A stretch of 64,000 nucleotides of DNA, taken from Bacteroidota bacterium. GTDB lineage: Bacteria; Bacteroidota; Bacteroidia; Chitinophagales; Chitinophagaceae. Made by a program: the position numbers and the translations under genes. Below the pieces are notes generated by a model. The model saw only the letters and a list, made by a program, of their open reading frames with translations. It had not been told where the DNA came from and did not search any database. Positions 26,762-36,646 of this stretch are shown in pieces. Where the stretch lies: the NCBI GenBank assembly GCA_947460595.1, contig CANHGS010000019.1, forward strand, positions 1 through 64,000. The letters are read 5' to 3'. Within the stretch, counting starts at the first letter, position 1, and each line of letters starts with the position of its first letter.

Positions 26762-28261
26762 ATGAAATTATTTATCACTATTTTATTGCTATCTCCATTG
26801 CTGTTGAGTGCTCAACTCAGAGTGGGGTCTATATTTAGTGATAATATGGTTTTGCAACACGGAAAGCCTATTTGTATTTTTGGAAAGGCTAATCCAAAAC
26901 AATTGGTTGCTGTTACATTTAATGGAGAAACAAAATCAAACCTTGTTCAATCAGATTCAAATTGGATAGTGGTTTTTAAAAAACAACCTATTTCTAAGAT
27001 TCCTCATTCTTTGAAAATAGAAAGTGGTCTTCAGAAAATTAGTTTTGAGAATATTGTAATTGGAGATGTTTGGCTTTGTATTGGACAATCTAATATGGAG
27101 TTTCCAATGACTAGGGAACTACACTTTAAGGATGAAAAAAATAACACTAATCTTCCATTAATTAGGTTTTATAATCCTACTTATGCAGGTAAGAATACTT
27201 ATAATACTGCTTTTTCAGATTCCATAGTTAAAAAATTGAATGTTAAAGACTTTTATGAAGGTCTGTGGCAGATCTGTGATAGCATAACATTCAAAAATAT
27301 GAGTGCGGTAGCGTACTATTTTGGCAAATCAATATTTACAAATACCGAGATACCTATTGGATTAATCAATATGTCCATTGGTGGAGCTCCATTAGAAACA
27401 TTTATAAGCACAAAAGCCTTAGAAGATGCTGGTCAATTTTCTAGTAAAGTTTCTGGAAATTGGTTAACCAATCCATCATTGCCAGTTTGGGTAAGAGAAA
27501 GAGGCAGTCAAAACGTAGGAACGCTTTCCTCAGTTCTTAAAGATGATGTTGGTAAATATCATGGATATAAACCTGGGTTTGCCTATAATGCAGGATTAGC
27601 TTCCATGACTCAATTTCCCATCAAAGGCATCATTTGTTATCAAGGAGAAAGCAATGCTCAAGAACTTGATAGGGTTTTCGAGTATGCAGCATTAACCAAA
27701 TTGATGGTAAATGATTTTAGGAAAAAATGGAAAGAACCCCGTTTGCCATATTATTATGTACAACTTTCTTCAAAAGATACCCTAAAATATAAAAGTGAAT
27801 TTTGGCCACAATTCAGAGACCAGCAAAGATTAATAATGGATTTGGTTTCAAATACCGGGATGGCTGTTTCTTCTGATCTGGGTTTTAAAAATGATGTGCA
27901 TCCAACTAATAAAAAAGAAGTTGGAATCAGGTTGGCAAATTGGACTTTATACAAAACATATAAGCTTAATATAAATTCATCGGGTCCTCTTCCTATAAAA
28001 GCAACATATCGTAATGGAAATGTGGTTGTTTCATTTAAGTACCTATCTAATGGGCTACAAACATCGGATGGACTTGCACTTAGAGGGTTTTCATTAGATG
28101 GGATTAAAGACACGCAGGCCATTATTGAACATAAAACTGTTTTAATTAATTGTAAGACAAAGCCTTCACATGTTTATTATGGATGGAAGCCATTTACTGA
28201 TGCTAATTTGATTAATTCAGATAAACTACCTGCATCAACATTTAAAATTCCAGTTTTATAA
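26762..28261 (+). CDS. Sialate 9-O-acetylesterase (SASA family)
   Basis: A 499-residue secreted esterase with a signal peptide ending near residue 17 (LSAQ). The SASA nucleophile motif GQSNMEFPM is near residue 113, CYQGESNA is mid-protein, and a DVHPTNKKEVG segment supplies the catalytic His. It removes O-acetyl groups from sialic acids so that sialidase and lyase can act. It lies 12 bp after the epimerase and 23 bp before the sialidase gene, inside the nan operon. Confidence 0.88.
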   Translation: MKLFITILLLSPLLLSAQLRVGSIFSDNMVLQHGKPICIFGKANPKQLVAVTFNGETKSNLVQSDSNWIVVFKKQPISKIPHSLKIESGLQKISFENIVIGDVWLCIGQSNMEFPMTRELHFKDEKNNTNLPLIRFYNPTYAGKNTYNTAFSDSIVKKLNVKDFYEGLWQICDSITFKNMSAVAYYFGKSIFTNTEIPIGLINMSIGGAPLETFISTKALEDAGQFSSKVSGNWLTNPSLPVWVRERGSQNVGTLSSVLKDDVGKYHGYKPGFAYNAGLASMTQFPIKGIICYQGESNAQELDRVFEYAALTKLMVNDFRKKWKEPRLPYYYVQLSSKDTLKYKSEFWPQFRDQQRLIMDLVSNTGMAVSSDLGFKNDVHPTNKKEVGIRLANWTLYKTYKLNINSSGPLPIKATYRNGNVVVSFKYLSNGLQTSDGLALRGFSLDGIKDTQAIIEHKTVLINCKTKPSHVYYGWKPFTDANLINSDKLPASTFKIPVL

Positions 28262-28284
28262 TTTTTAATAGAAAAAAAATAATT

Positions 28285-29454
28285 ATGAGTAATAAAATCG
28301 CTCTTCTCAGTTTATTGATATTTATACAAACTATTTTATTGGCTCAGGATAAAAATCCTGTTTTTATCTCCGGTACTGATGGGCACAAAAGTTTTAGGAT
28401 TCCGGCCATCATCATGTTGCCGAATAAAGATTTACTTGCTTTTTGTGAAGGACGTGTAAATGGAAGTGGTGATTTTGGGGATATCAATATTGTAATGAAA
28501 ACCAGTCATGATAAAGGGGTAACCTGGGGGCCTATCAATACTATTGTAGATGCAGATAGTCTTCAAGCTGGTAATCCTGCTCCTGTTGTTGACTTAACTG
28601 ATCCCACTTATCCTAAAGGCAGAATTTTTCTTTTCTACAATACCGGCAATAATCATGAATCAGAAGTTAGAAAGGGGAATGGACTAAGAGAGGTTTGGTA
28701 TAAGACATCAATTGATGGTGGAGTAACTTGGAGTGTTCCTGTAAATATCACTAGTCAGGTTCACAGGCCTAATCAGCCTAAAATAAATGCAACATACAAT
28801 TTTTCAGAAGACTGGAGAAGTTATGCAAATACTCCCGGACATGCTTTACAAATTGCCAATGGCAAGTATCAGGGCCGTATTTATATAGCCGCTAATCATT
28901 CAAAAGGAGCACCAAAAAAAGGAGCTGAAGACTATTATGCTCATGGGTTTTATACTGATGACCATGGCAAAACTTTCCATTTAAGTGAATCAGTTAATTT
29001 GCCAAGCAGTAACGAATCAACAGCTGCTGAAATATCTAATAATGGGTTATTGCTGAACGCCAGAAATCAAAAAGGTGATATTAGGGCTAGGTTGGTAGCA
29101 AAAAGTATGGATGGTGGTCAATCTTGGAATAGTATATCATTTGATAAAAATTTACCTGATCCAGTTTGTGAGGGTAGTATTTTGAATTTGGGAATTAAAA
29201 AGGGAAAACAAGTTTTAGCATTCTGCAATGCAGCGGATACTGTAAAAAGAAATAATCTGACATTAAGAATAAGTTTTAATGAGGGAGAAACCTGGGAGAA
29301 AAAGATATTAATTGATCATAGTACTGATCCTAAAAAGAAAGATTTTACTGCTTATTCAGATATTGTCAAATTGAGTAAAAATCAAATTGGCGTGTTTTAT
29401 GAAAGAGATGGTTATGCTCAAATTGTGTTTTCAGTAATCAATTGGAAGGAATAA
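28285..29454 (+). CDS. nanH: Exo-alpha-sialidase (GH33)
   Basis: A 389-residue secreted six-bladed propeller with a signal peptide (residues 1-20, LLAQ). The FRIP motif, whose Arg binds the sialic-acid carboxylate, is at residues 37-40. Asp-box repeats SxDxGxTW follow: SHDKGVTW (74-81), SIDGGVTW, a degenerate TDDHGKTF, SMDGGQSW and SFNEGETW. The enzyme frees terminal sialic acid in the periplasm or at the cell surface. No carbohydrate-binding extension is present. Its 3' end is 17 bp from the start of the SGNH-GH20 gene. Confidence 0.92.
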   Translation: MSNKIALLSLLIFIQTILLAQDKNPVFISGTDGHKSFRIPAIIMLPNKDLLAFCEGRVNGSGDFGDINIVMKTSHDKGVTWGPINTIVDADSLQAGNPAPVVDLTDPTYPKGRIFLFYNTGNNHESEVRKGNGLREVWYKTSIDGGVTWSVPVNITSQVHRPNQPKINATYNFSEDWRSYANTPGHALQIANGKYQGRIYIAANHSKGAPKKGAEDYYAHGFYTDDHGKTFHLSESVNLPSSNESTAAEISNNGLLLNARNQKGDIRARLVAKSMDGGQSWNSISFDKNLPDPVCEGSILNLGIKKGKQVLAFCNAADTVKRNNLTLRISFNEGETWEKKILIDHSTDPKKKDFTAYSDIVKLSKNQIGVFYERDGYAQIVFSVINWKE

Positions 29455-29471
29455 TATTTAATGAAAAGGAA

Positions 29472-32036
29472 ATGAGAATTTTTGCAGTTTTAATTTTTAT
29501 TGCATGTTCATTTGAAGCTATTGCACAAATTGAACAGCCACATTTCCCGGATTCTTTATTTACTACATATTATCATCAAAGACATTCACATTTTAAAACA
29601 TTACCCAAATCTCAGCATAATATTATTTTTCTAGGAGATAGTATTTCTGATGGGGCGGAATGGAGCGAGTTATTTGGAGATCCAAGAATTATCAATAGAG
29701 GAATAAGTGGAGATTTTTCAATTGGCATCCTGAACAGGTTAGAAGAAGTTTATACTAGAAAACCTGAAAAAGTCTTTTTATTGATTGGTATTAATGATTT
29801 AACTAGGAATTTAACCACTGACAGTATTGTCAAAAATATAGTTTGGATTGTTAATTTAATTAAATCCAAATCTCCCAATACCCAAGTCTATGTACAAAGT
29901 GTCTTTCCTGTAAATGAAAGATTTGGAAAGTTTAGTGGGCATACTTCTAAAAGGGCACAAATTTTAGAACTTAATGAGCAATTGTCTTCCATTTGCAAGA
30001 AGTATACATTTGAGTATATTGATGTCTTTTCTTATTTGGTGGATAGTACAGGCAGGCTAAATACTCAATTTACCAATGATGGCTTGCATCTAAATAGTAA
30101 GGGCTATTTACAATGGAAAGAAGTGGTTTTAAATAAGGTATTTGATCTACCTGATTTAATTCCAATGCCCAAAAAAGTTCAATGGTCAACGGATAAAATT
30201 GATTTAAGGGATTTTAAAACCATCTCTGTTTCAAGTGATGCGGTAAATAAAATTGCTGTTCAACTTCAAGAATATCTTACTTCAATAAATTTAAAGACTA
30301 GGGTTAGTCAAAAGATTTCTATTGGAGAAAAACAGATTGAATTGATTTTAAGTGATACATTTTCAAAAAAGCATTTAACTGATGCCTATTCTATTTCTAT
30401 AAAGAATGCTTCAATCAAATTAATTGCTGGCTCAACAAATGGACTATTCAATGCGCTGCAAACTTTTAAGCAACTAACCGTTCAAAAAAATATTCCCTTT
30501 GTAGAGATTGAGGACTGGTCTGCTTTTTCTTGGCGTGGATTTATGGTGGATGTTGGTAGAAATTTTCAATCAATTCCACAACTCAAACAACAGATTGATG
30601 TAATGGCTAGATATAAGCTAAACATCTTTCATTTTCACTTAACAGAAGATATAGCTTGGAGACTAGAGAGTAAAAAATATCCGCAATTGACTGCTCCAGC
30701 AAATATGTTGCGAAACAGAGGTAAATTTTATTCCTTAAAAGAACTTAAAGAATTAATAGCTTATTGTAAAGATAGATTTATCACATTGGTTCCTGAGATT
30801 GATATGCCAGGCCATAGTGCAGCGTTTAAAAGGGCAATGGGTTTTGAAATGCAATCTGACTCAGGTGTAATTGCTTGTAAAAATATACTATCAGAATTAA
30901 GTGCAGCATTGGATGTTCCCTATATACATATTGGAGGAGATGAGGTAAGGATTACCAATAAGAGCTTTCTTCCTCAGATGGTAGCTGTTTTGAAATTGAA
31001 TCACAAGAAAGTAATGGCATGGGATCCTGGTGGAAATGTTCCTGAACAAACAATATTGCAAATGTGGAATGGTAAAACCAAACCTAAAAATAATTATCCT
31101 TCAATTGATTCAAGACATTTGTACTTAAACCATTTTGATCCAATAGATGGGGTTGTGGCAACTTTCAATCATCAAATCTGTGATACAGTTGCAGGAAATG
31201 AATATAAACTTGGTGCTATTCTTTGTAATTGGCCTGACAGGAATGTTTCTAAAGAATCAGATCTCATCAATATGAATGCGGTTTATCCTGTTATGGTAAC
31301 ATTTGCTGAAAGATGTTGGGTTGGAAACGGTTACAATGTGCCTGGTCAATATTTATCAGATATGGGTGTACCCGGGACTAAGCGTTTTACTGATTTCCTT
31401 TCCTTTGAAAAAAAGCTTTTAAATCATAAGTCAATATATTTTCAAAATCTTTCCTTTCCTTATATACAGCAAAGCCAGATTCAATGGACATTAATAGGAC
31501 CATATAACAACAAAGGAAATACGGCTCTATCTTTTGAACCAGAGTCTCCCAATTATTTTCAAACAAATAATATTGATAACAATATTAATTTATTGGGTGG
31601 AACTATTTGGTTAAGACATTTTTGGCATCCATTAATTCAATCACATCTTCCCAATGCACCAGATAGTAGTACCTATTATGCGTTTAGAAAAATATGGGTG
31701 GAAGAAGATAGGGTAAGAGACTGTTGGATTGGTTTTAATAACTTATCCCGTTCTACTGCAACAGATTCTCCTCCCTTGAATGCCTGGGACAATAAAAAAA
31801 GTAAGGTTTGGGTAAATGGACAAATAGTGAATCCTCCAGTATGGCAACATGCTGGAATGCCAGGTGAATTAGAAAAGCCCTTGACAGACGAAGGGTATGA
31901 ATATAGGCAACCAACTAAAGTATTATTTAAGAAAGGGTGGAACACCGTTTTAATCAAAGCTCCAGTAGGATCGTTTGAAACGCCTAAATGGAATAACCCA
32001 GTTAAATGGATGTTTACTTTTATTCCTATTGATTAA
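29472..32036 (+). CDS. Bifunctional SGNH esterase-GH20 beta-hexosaminidase
   Basis: An 854-residue secreted protein; the ATG at 29472 (MRIFAVLIF) follows an AAAAGGAA ribosome-binding stretch and gives a signal peptide to residue ~19. Domain 1 (~45-225) is an SGNH hydrolase: GDS at 55-57, NRGISGD near 75-81, GIND at 106-109 and DGLH at 203-206. Domain 2 is a GH20b-like segment (~228-345) followed by a GH20 barrel with FHFHLTEDIAWR (~386-397) and the catalytic pair D490-E491 in HIGGDE. The C-terminal ~150 residues look like a beta-sandwich. It probably de-esterifies glycans and removes HexNAc, extending the sialidase step. Last gene of the nan operon. Confidence 0.82.
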   Translation: MRIFAVLIFIACSFEAIAQIEQPHFPDSLFTTYYHQRHSHFKTLPKSQHNIIFLGDSISDGAEWSELFGDPRIINRGISGDFSIGILNRLEEVYTRKPEKVFLLIGINDLTRNLTTDSIVKNIVWIVNLIKSKSPNTQVYVQSVFPVNERFGKFSGHTSKRAQILELNEQLSSICKKYTFEYIDVFSYLVDSTGRLNTQFTNDGLHLNSKGYLQWKEVVLNKVFDLPDLIPMPKKVQWSTDKIDLRDFKTISVSSDAVNKIAVQLQEYLTSINLKTRVSQKISIGEKQIELILSDTFSKKHLTDAYSISIKNASIKLIAGSTNGLFNALQTFKQLTVQKNIPFVEIEDWSAFSWRGFMVDVGRNFQSIPQLKQQIDVMARYKLNIFHFHLTEDIAWRLESKKYPQLTAPANMLRNRGKFYSLKELKELIAYCKDRFITLVPEIDMPGHSAAFKRAMGFEMQSDSGVIACKNILSELSAALDVPYIHIGGDEVRITNKSFLPQMVAVLKLNHKKVMAWDPGGNVPEQTILQMWNGKTKPKNNYPSIDSRHLYLNHFDPIDGVVATFNHQICDTVAGNEYKLGAILCNWPDRNVSKESDLINMNAVYPVMVTFAERCWVGNGYNVPGQYLSDMGVPGTKRFTDFLSFEKKLLNHKSIYFQNLSFPYIQQSQIQWTLIGPYNNKGNTALSFEPESPNYFQTNNIDNNINLLGGTIWLRHFWHPLIQSHLPNAPDSSTYYAFRKIWVEEDRVRDCWIGFNNLSRSTATDSPPLNAWDNKKSKVWVNGQIVNPPVWQHAGMPGELEKPLTDEGYEYRQPTKVLFKKGWNTVLIKAPVGSFETPKWNNPVKWMFTFIPID

Positions 32037-32037
32037 G

Positions 32038-33531
32038 CTAATTCAATTGCTTATCCAAGTCATTCAAAAATCGCTCCGCATTCAATAAATGCAATTGCTG
32101 TTTTTCTGGACTCATTTTATCAAATGTTCTCACCAACATACCTAGTCTTGCATTTTTCAAAAAGAAATCCCTATGCACATGCATGAATCGCCAGAAGAGT
32201 CCATCCCAAATGGGTTGCCAATCTCCTTTGGGGTAATCACTCATCTTCATTAAGTAATTGCTCCCACTGATATAGGGTTTGGTGGTCATTAAACCTCCAT
32301 CGGCAAATTGGGTCATGCCATAGACATTGGGCACCATCACCCAATCATAGGCATCAATATATAATTCCATAAACCATTGGTGCACTTCATTGGGGTCAAA
32401 CTCGCAGAGTAGCATAAAATTGCCCAAGACCATCAGTCTTTCAATATGGTGGCTATAGCCTGTATCAAGAAGTTTCTTGATGGTAAGATCTATTGGTGCA
32501 ATACCCGTATTACCCGTCCAAAAACCTTCAGGTATTTTTCTGCTAAATTTCCAATAATTGGTGCTGCGTTGTTTAGCACCCTCTCTTTCATATACCAAGT
32601 GAATGAATTCTCGCCACCCCATGACCTGTCTAATAAACCCCTCCAAAGAATTGAGCGGAATCTGATATTGTTCCGCTTGTTCCATTACCCTGTCCAATAC
32701 CTGTTGCGGATTTAATAAACCAATATTGAGCATGGGGGTTAGCACTGAATGATGCAGCACTGTTTCATTTGTTACTATGGCGTCTTCATAAATGCCAAAA
32801 TGTTCAAAGCGGTTTTTTATAAAGTCATCCAACCATTGCTGCGCCTCTTGAAAACTAATTACAAACAAATGTGGGCCATTGACTGTTCCATAATTATTGG
32901 GAAAATGCTGCTGAACATAGTTTCTAGCTTCTACTAAAAATGCATTGTCTTCAAATTGCTCAATAGCTGGCGCGATGCCTTTCTTAGGAAAAGGTTTTCG
33001 ATTGTCTGAATCAAAAGTCCATTGACCACCTAGGGGTTTGCCATCGGCTTCTAACAACAATTTTCGCTCTTTTCTTTGCCAAGTATAAAAATCAGTTTGA
33101 AAATAAGTTTTCCTTTTGCTGAAATAAGTTTCAACAGATTCCTTGCTATTTAAAAAATTAGGACTCTCGTGAATGATTAATTTGATTTGGTTTATTGTAC
33201 AACTCTTTTTGATTCTTTTTTCCAACCAATCATCAGCCAATGCTGACACATGAATTTCAGTTGTTTGTTCAATTGCCAATTGTTTGACCAATGCACGAAC
33301 ATCTTGTAAAGGATGATTGCTATCAATATAAATTACCTGGTAACCCTGCGCTATTAACCACTGTTGGTAAAATTGCATACTGGCCCTATGCAGTACCAGT
33401 TTCTGTTTGTGAAATCTAAACTGCTTGAAAAACAACCACTCTTCTACCAAGTAGATGGTTCTCCCTTTTTGCAAAGCAGGATGTTCTTTGAATAATTGAT
33501 GTGGAAATACCAAACTTATAGCAACTGACAT
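32038..33531 (-). CDS. Photolyase/cryptochrome-related protein (FeS-BCP-like family)
   Basis: A 497-residue protein of the deoxyribodipyrimidine-photolyase-related family. The N-terminal Rossmann-type antenna domain starts at AISLVFPHQLF. The C-terminal helical FAD domain contains LEGFIRQVMGWREFIHLVY, a HHIERLMVLGNFMLL helix and NVYGMTQFADGGLMTTKPYISG. Bacterial relatives (6-4 photolyases and PhrB/CryB) bind a 4Fe-4S cluster through cysteines after the MSDY motif. Here MSDY (430-433) is followed by PKGDWQPIWDGLFW without cysteines, so no such cluster can form there. It may repair DNA or act as a light sensor. Converges with the nan operon at a 1 bp gap. Confidence 0.8.
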   Translation of the reverse strand: MSVAISLVFPHQLFKEHPALQKGRTIYLVEEWLFFKQFRFHKQKLVLHRASMQFYQQWLIAQGYQVIYIDSNHPLQDVRALVKQLAIEQTTEIHVSALADDWLEKRIKKSCTINQIKLIIHESPNFLNSKESVETYFSKRKTYFQTDFYTWQRKERKLLLEADGKPLGGQWTFDSDNRKPFPKKGIAPAIEQFEDNAFLVEARNYVQQHFPNNYGTVNGPHLFVISFQEAQQWLDDFIKNRFEHFGIYEDAIVTNETVLHHSVLTPMLNIGLLNPQQVLDRVMEQAEQYQIPLNSLEGFIRQVMGWREFIHLVYEREGAKQRSTNYWKFSRKIPEGFWTGNTGIAPIDLTIKKLLDTGYSHHIERLMVLGNFMLLCEFDPNEVHQWFMELYIDAYDWVMVPNVYGMTQFADGGLMTTKPYISGSNYLMKMSDYPKGDWQPIWDGLFWRFMHVHRDFFLKNARLGMLVRTFDKMSPEKQQLHLLNAERFLNDLDKQLN

Positions 33532-33577
33532 GAACCTTTAACAGGCATCCAGATCCAATTGTTCGGATTCTAAACAA

Positions 33578-35020
33578 TTACACCACTATTGCTTCTGCCT
33601 CAATCTCAACCAAATAATCATCCCCAATTAAATTGGCTTGCACCATAGTGTTGGCTGGTTGAATCTGGGAAAATCTTTGACCATGAGCTCTAGCAATGAG
33701 TTCCCATTGGCTAATATCTTTGACAAAAACACGGGTTCTAACAACGTCTTCCAATTTGCCTCCCAAAGATTGAATGGCACCTTCTATTTTATCAAATATA
33801 AAATGCGCTTGTGCGGCTGGGTCATTGCCCCCAATCACTTGGTTACCATGGGTAGCTGTTGTTCCTGATACCAAAATTCTGTTGCCCTTTCTTACCGCTC
33901 GGCTATAGCCCGCCATACTCTCCCAACTAGTGCCAGACAGCGCCTTGGTTTTACCGGTAGCATCTGTTATAACGGGATAGGGTTGGGGTAGGTCTTTTAG
34001 ATGATGACTTAGGTCTCCGGTAGCCGTTAAATAAGGGGGCTTTCTGTATTCATCACCACAGTCTCCAGAAATGGATTGACCCTTTGCCAAAACAGTTTTG
34101 ATTTGTTCTAATTCAACAGTGCTTAACTGAATATCCAATACTTTTTTGTTCTCCAAGATATGTTCTGATACCCCCATTCTAGCACCAATAATCACTGCTC
34201 CTACAGCGGGTTGTTCTTTAATATAGGCACTAGCAATAGTTGCAATAGAAACATGTTGTGCTTGCGCGATGCTATAAAGCGTTAGCAATAGTTCTTGGTA
34301 CCAAGCCCATCCGCCTGCAGCGTCTATATAGCGCTTGTATTTCATTTGCGACCAAGTGAGTGCGTCTGTTATCATTGGTTCGGGCTGATTCAACCATTTT
34401 TCACTAAAGAAACCACCACCCACAGTTCCAAATGCCAAGAGCTTGATATCATGTTTCAAACAGGTGGCTGTCATTTTACCTGCGGCGCGTTGGTCTAATA
34501 AGGAATAACAAACCTGATTACTCACCACTGGAATGCCAGATTGAATGACCATATTCAAATGGGCTTCGTCAAAATTGGTAAGACCTAAATTGGCTATCAA
34601 GCCTTGTTCTTGTAATTTTTGTAATCCATACAAACAATCCAACCAACTGGGATGCGCATAGTTCCATGCATGAAATTGCATGAGTTGAATTTGATCTGTT
34701 TGTAATCTGGTCAAAGCTTTTTTTACCGCTGCTTCAATTTGTGCTGCAGTGATATTGCCTGGACTTGGGACCCATTTGGTTAGAAATTGAACATCGCGCA
34801 AGCCATAGGTTTTTCTAAATACGCCTACCACTTCTTCAGCCGAACCGTAATGATCGGCCATATCAAAACTGGTAAAGCCTTTTTCATAATAGGCGTGCAT
34901 GGCTTTGGCCGTTGCAACGGGATCTACTTTGTGATTACCTCTTTCTAAATCGGCTATTTGCCATAATCCAATAATTGCTTTTGAAATAGTTAGTTGTTCA
35001 CTTAGTTTGGTGCTATTCAT
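33578..35020 (-). CDS. Aldo/keto reductase-RidA fusion protein
   Basis: A 480-residue cytoplasmic protein of two parts. Residues ~8-310 form an aldo/keto reductase barrel with the catalytic tetrad recognisable as D and Y (SFDMADHYGSAEEV), K (FLTKWVP) and H (MQFHAWNY). Residues ~355-480 form a RidA/YjgF-type domain (VSGTTATH, LGGKLEDVVRTRVFVKDIS, QANLIGDDYLVEIEAEAIVV). RidA hydrolyses reactive enamines/imines, and an AKR reduces carbonyls, so the fusion may channel an unstable carbonyl or imine. The glutamate-bearing C-terminal strand is kept. It lies 17 bp after the APC permease gene and is probably co-transcribed with it. Confidence 0.82.
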   Translation of the reverse strand: MNSTKLSEQLTISKAIIGLWQIADLERGNHKVDPVATAKAMHAYYEKGFTSFDMADHYGSAEEVVGVFRKTYGLRDVQFLTKWVPSPGNITAAQIEAAVKKALTRLQTDQIQLMQFHAWNYAHPSWLDCLYGLQKLQEQGLIANLGLTNFDEAHLNMVIQSGIPVVSNQVCYSLLDQRAAGKMTATCLKHDIKLLAFGTVGGGFFSEKWLNQPEPMITDALTWSQMKYKRYIDAAGGWAWYQELLLTLYSIAQAQHVSIATIASAYIKEQPAVGAVIIGARMGVSEHILENKKVLDIQLSTVELEQIKTVLAKGQSISGDCGDEYRKPPYLTATGDLSHHLKDLPQPYPVITDATGKTKALSGTSWESMAGYSRAVRKGNRILVSGTTATHGNQVIGGNDPAAQAHFIFDKIEGAIQSLGGKLEDVVRTRVFVKDISQWELIARAHGQRFSQIQPANTMVQANLIGDDYLVEIEAEAIVV

Positions 35021-35037
35021 ATTGATATCTTGATGGC

Positions 35038-36516
35038 TTATTCAGCTGGTAAAATTTTAAAATAATCGGTTTTAGTTAAGCCTGTTTTTTTGAGTCTATT
35101 CCAATACAATAGAAATAGAAAGCTTGCCATTAGCATGACTATTCCACATACATAACTGGCATGAAAATACCAAGCTTTTTGCTCTGTGGCCATATCATTG
35201 TTGATATGAATAAATAATAAAAAGCCAAGACTCAGAATTCCCATTATTGCAATTAGTTTTTGAAGTAGGGGGTTTTTAATCACGGTAATTTGCTTTGCTA
35301 GACTTGGATTGTATTGATGAATCAGCAAAACAGAAAAGCAAATTAATATAAAGTTGATGAGCATGGATATGACCATGATGTCAATACCTAGAAATATATC
35401 GCTAGCAAAATGACAACCAAGAATGCCCAGACTAGCCACTGCACCACTGAATAAAATAGCCCAATAGGGCGATTGGTATTTGGGATGAATATGGGTTAGC
35501 CATACTGGAAACAATTGATCTTTTGACCAGGCAAAACAAAGTCTAGAAACAGATAAGACCATGGATGGTAAATCTTTCAATAGTGCAATACTGGCTCCAA
35601 GCATCACCAACACGGACCAAAAGGAGGGAAGTACATAATGTAATAGACTGGTGGCGGATATGTCTTTTGTATTGGCTAAATCACGTACAAAATTCCATGG
35701 CACCATGCGGTACACCGCGTAAGTAAAAAGCAAATAAAATAAAGTGACGCTTACAATGGTAATCAGGATGGCCTTTGGCAAGGATTTGCTGGGATTTTTT
35801 GCTTCGCCACCGGCTTGTGCAATAGAATCAAACCCTATAAAACTGGCAAATAGGATGGAACTGGCCCCTAAAAATTGTTGCCAGTTAAATGTTCCAGCAT
35901 CTCTTTTAATCTGAATCCCGTCTTTTTGAAATACGGCTTGAATAAAATCAGTTTCTGTATAGATAAATCCTGCAAAAATGACAATACTAGCCAATAGAAA
36001 AGTGATGACCACCAATCCAATAATGGTGAACTGGTAAGTTTTTACCCCAACAATATTAATCAGGATAAAGCTCCATAAAAGTCCTAAAGACAAAAACAAT
36101 CTGGTATTGGGTTTGTCAAAAAAGTCTGCCAAATCCGACCATTCCATGGTTACACATACGTCTCTAAAAAAGGGTAGGACCATATAGGAGACGGCTCCAA
36201 TGACTATGGAGAGTCCAAACCATTGTGAAAAACTGGCCACAAATCCCCAATAGGGATGAATGGACCTGCTGGCATAGACATAACTTCCACCAGCTCTAGG
36301 CATGGCACTGGAAAGTATGGCATAGCAAATGGCAGCAAAAAGGGCCGGTACGGCGGCAACTAGGAATGCCGGTAGCATATAGGGCCCAATGCCTGGAACA
36401 TTCTTTTGAAGCATGAATGGAACAATATAGATAGATGCTCCAATCATAGAGGAGATGCCCGTTGCTACTAGTCCTGTAATGGTAATATTCCTGGATAAGC
36501 CACTTATTTGTTCCAT
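35038..36516 (-). CDS. APC-family amino acid permease
   Basis: A 492-residue inner-membrane transporter; the ATG at 36516 (MEQISGLSRNITITG) is chosen over an upstream TTG. About 12 helices are seen. The first helix has the APC glycine-rich break GISSMIGASIYIVP, and the sixth contains FIGFDSIAQAGGEAKNPSKSLP, a conserved APC segment. It imports amino acids or related amines with protons. Co-localisation with the AKR-RidA gene suggests an amine- or imine-producing substrate (inference). The substrate itself cannot be read. Confidence 0.83.
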   Translation of the reverse strand: MEQISGLSRNITITGLVATGISSMIGASIYIVPFMLQKNVPGIGPYMLPAFLVAAVPALFAAICYAILSSAMPRAGGSYVYASRSIHPYWGFVASFSQWFGLSIVIGAVSYMVLPFFRDVCVTMEWSDLADFFDKPNTRLFLSLGLLWSFILINIVGVKTYQFTIIGLVVITFLLASIVIFAGFIYTETDFIQAVFQKDGIQIKRDAGTFNWQQFLGASSILFASFIGFDSIAQAGGEAKNPSKSLPKAILITIVSVTLFYLLFTYAVYRMVPWNFVRDLANTKDISATSLLHYVLPSFWSVLVMLGASIALLKDLPSMVLSVSRLCFAWSKDQLFPVWLTHIHPKYQSPYWAILFSGAVASLGILGCHFASDIFLGIDIMVISMLINFILICFSVLLIHQYNPSLAKQITVIKNPLLQKLIAIMGILSLGFLLFIHINNDMATEQKAWYFHASYVCGIVMLMASFLFLLYWNRLKKTGLTKTDYFKILPAE

Positions 36517-36646
36517 ATTGCTAAAATGCGGTATTGGGCAATTTAAACTTAATTCCTTTATTAACAATTTGTTATCAGTGTTATTCTGATATAGGCATTT
36601 ATTTATCTTTCAACCCTGAAATAATTTTAGTTTTAACCCCCATCTA

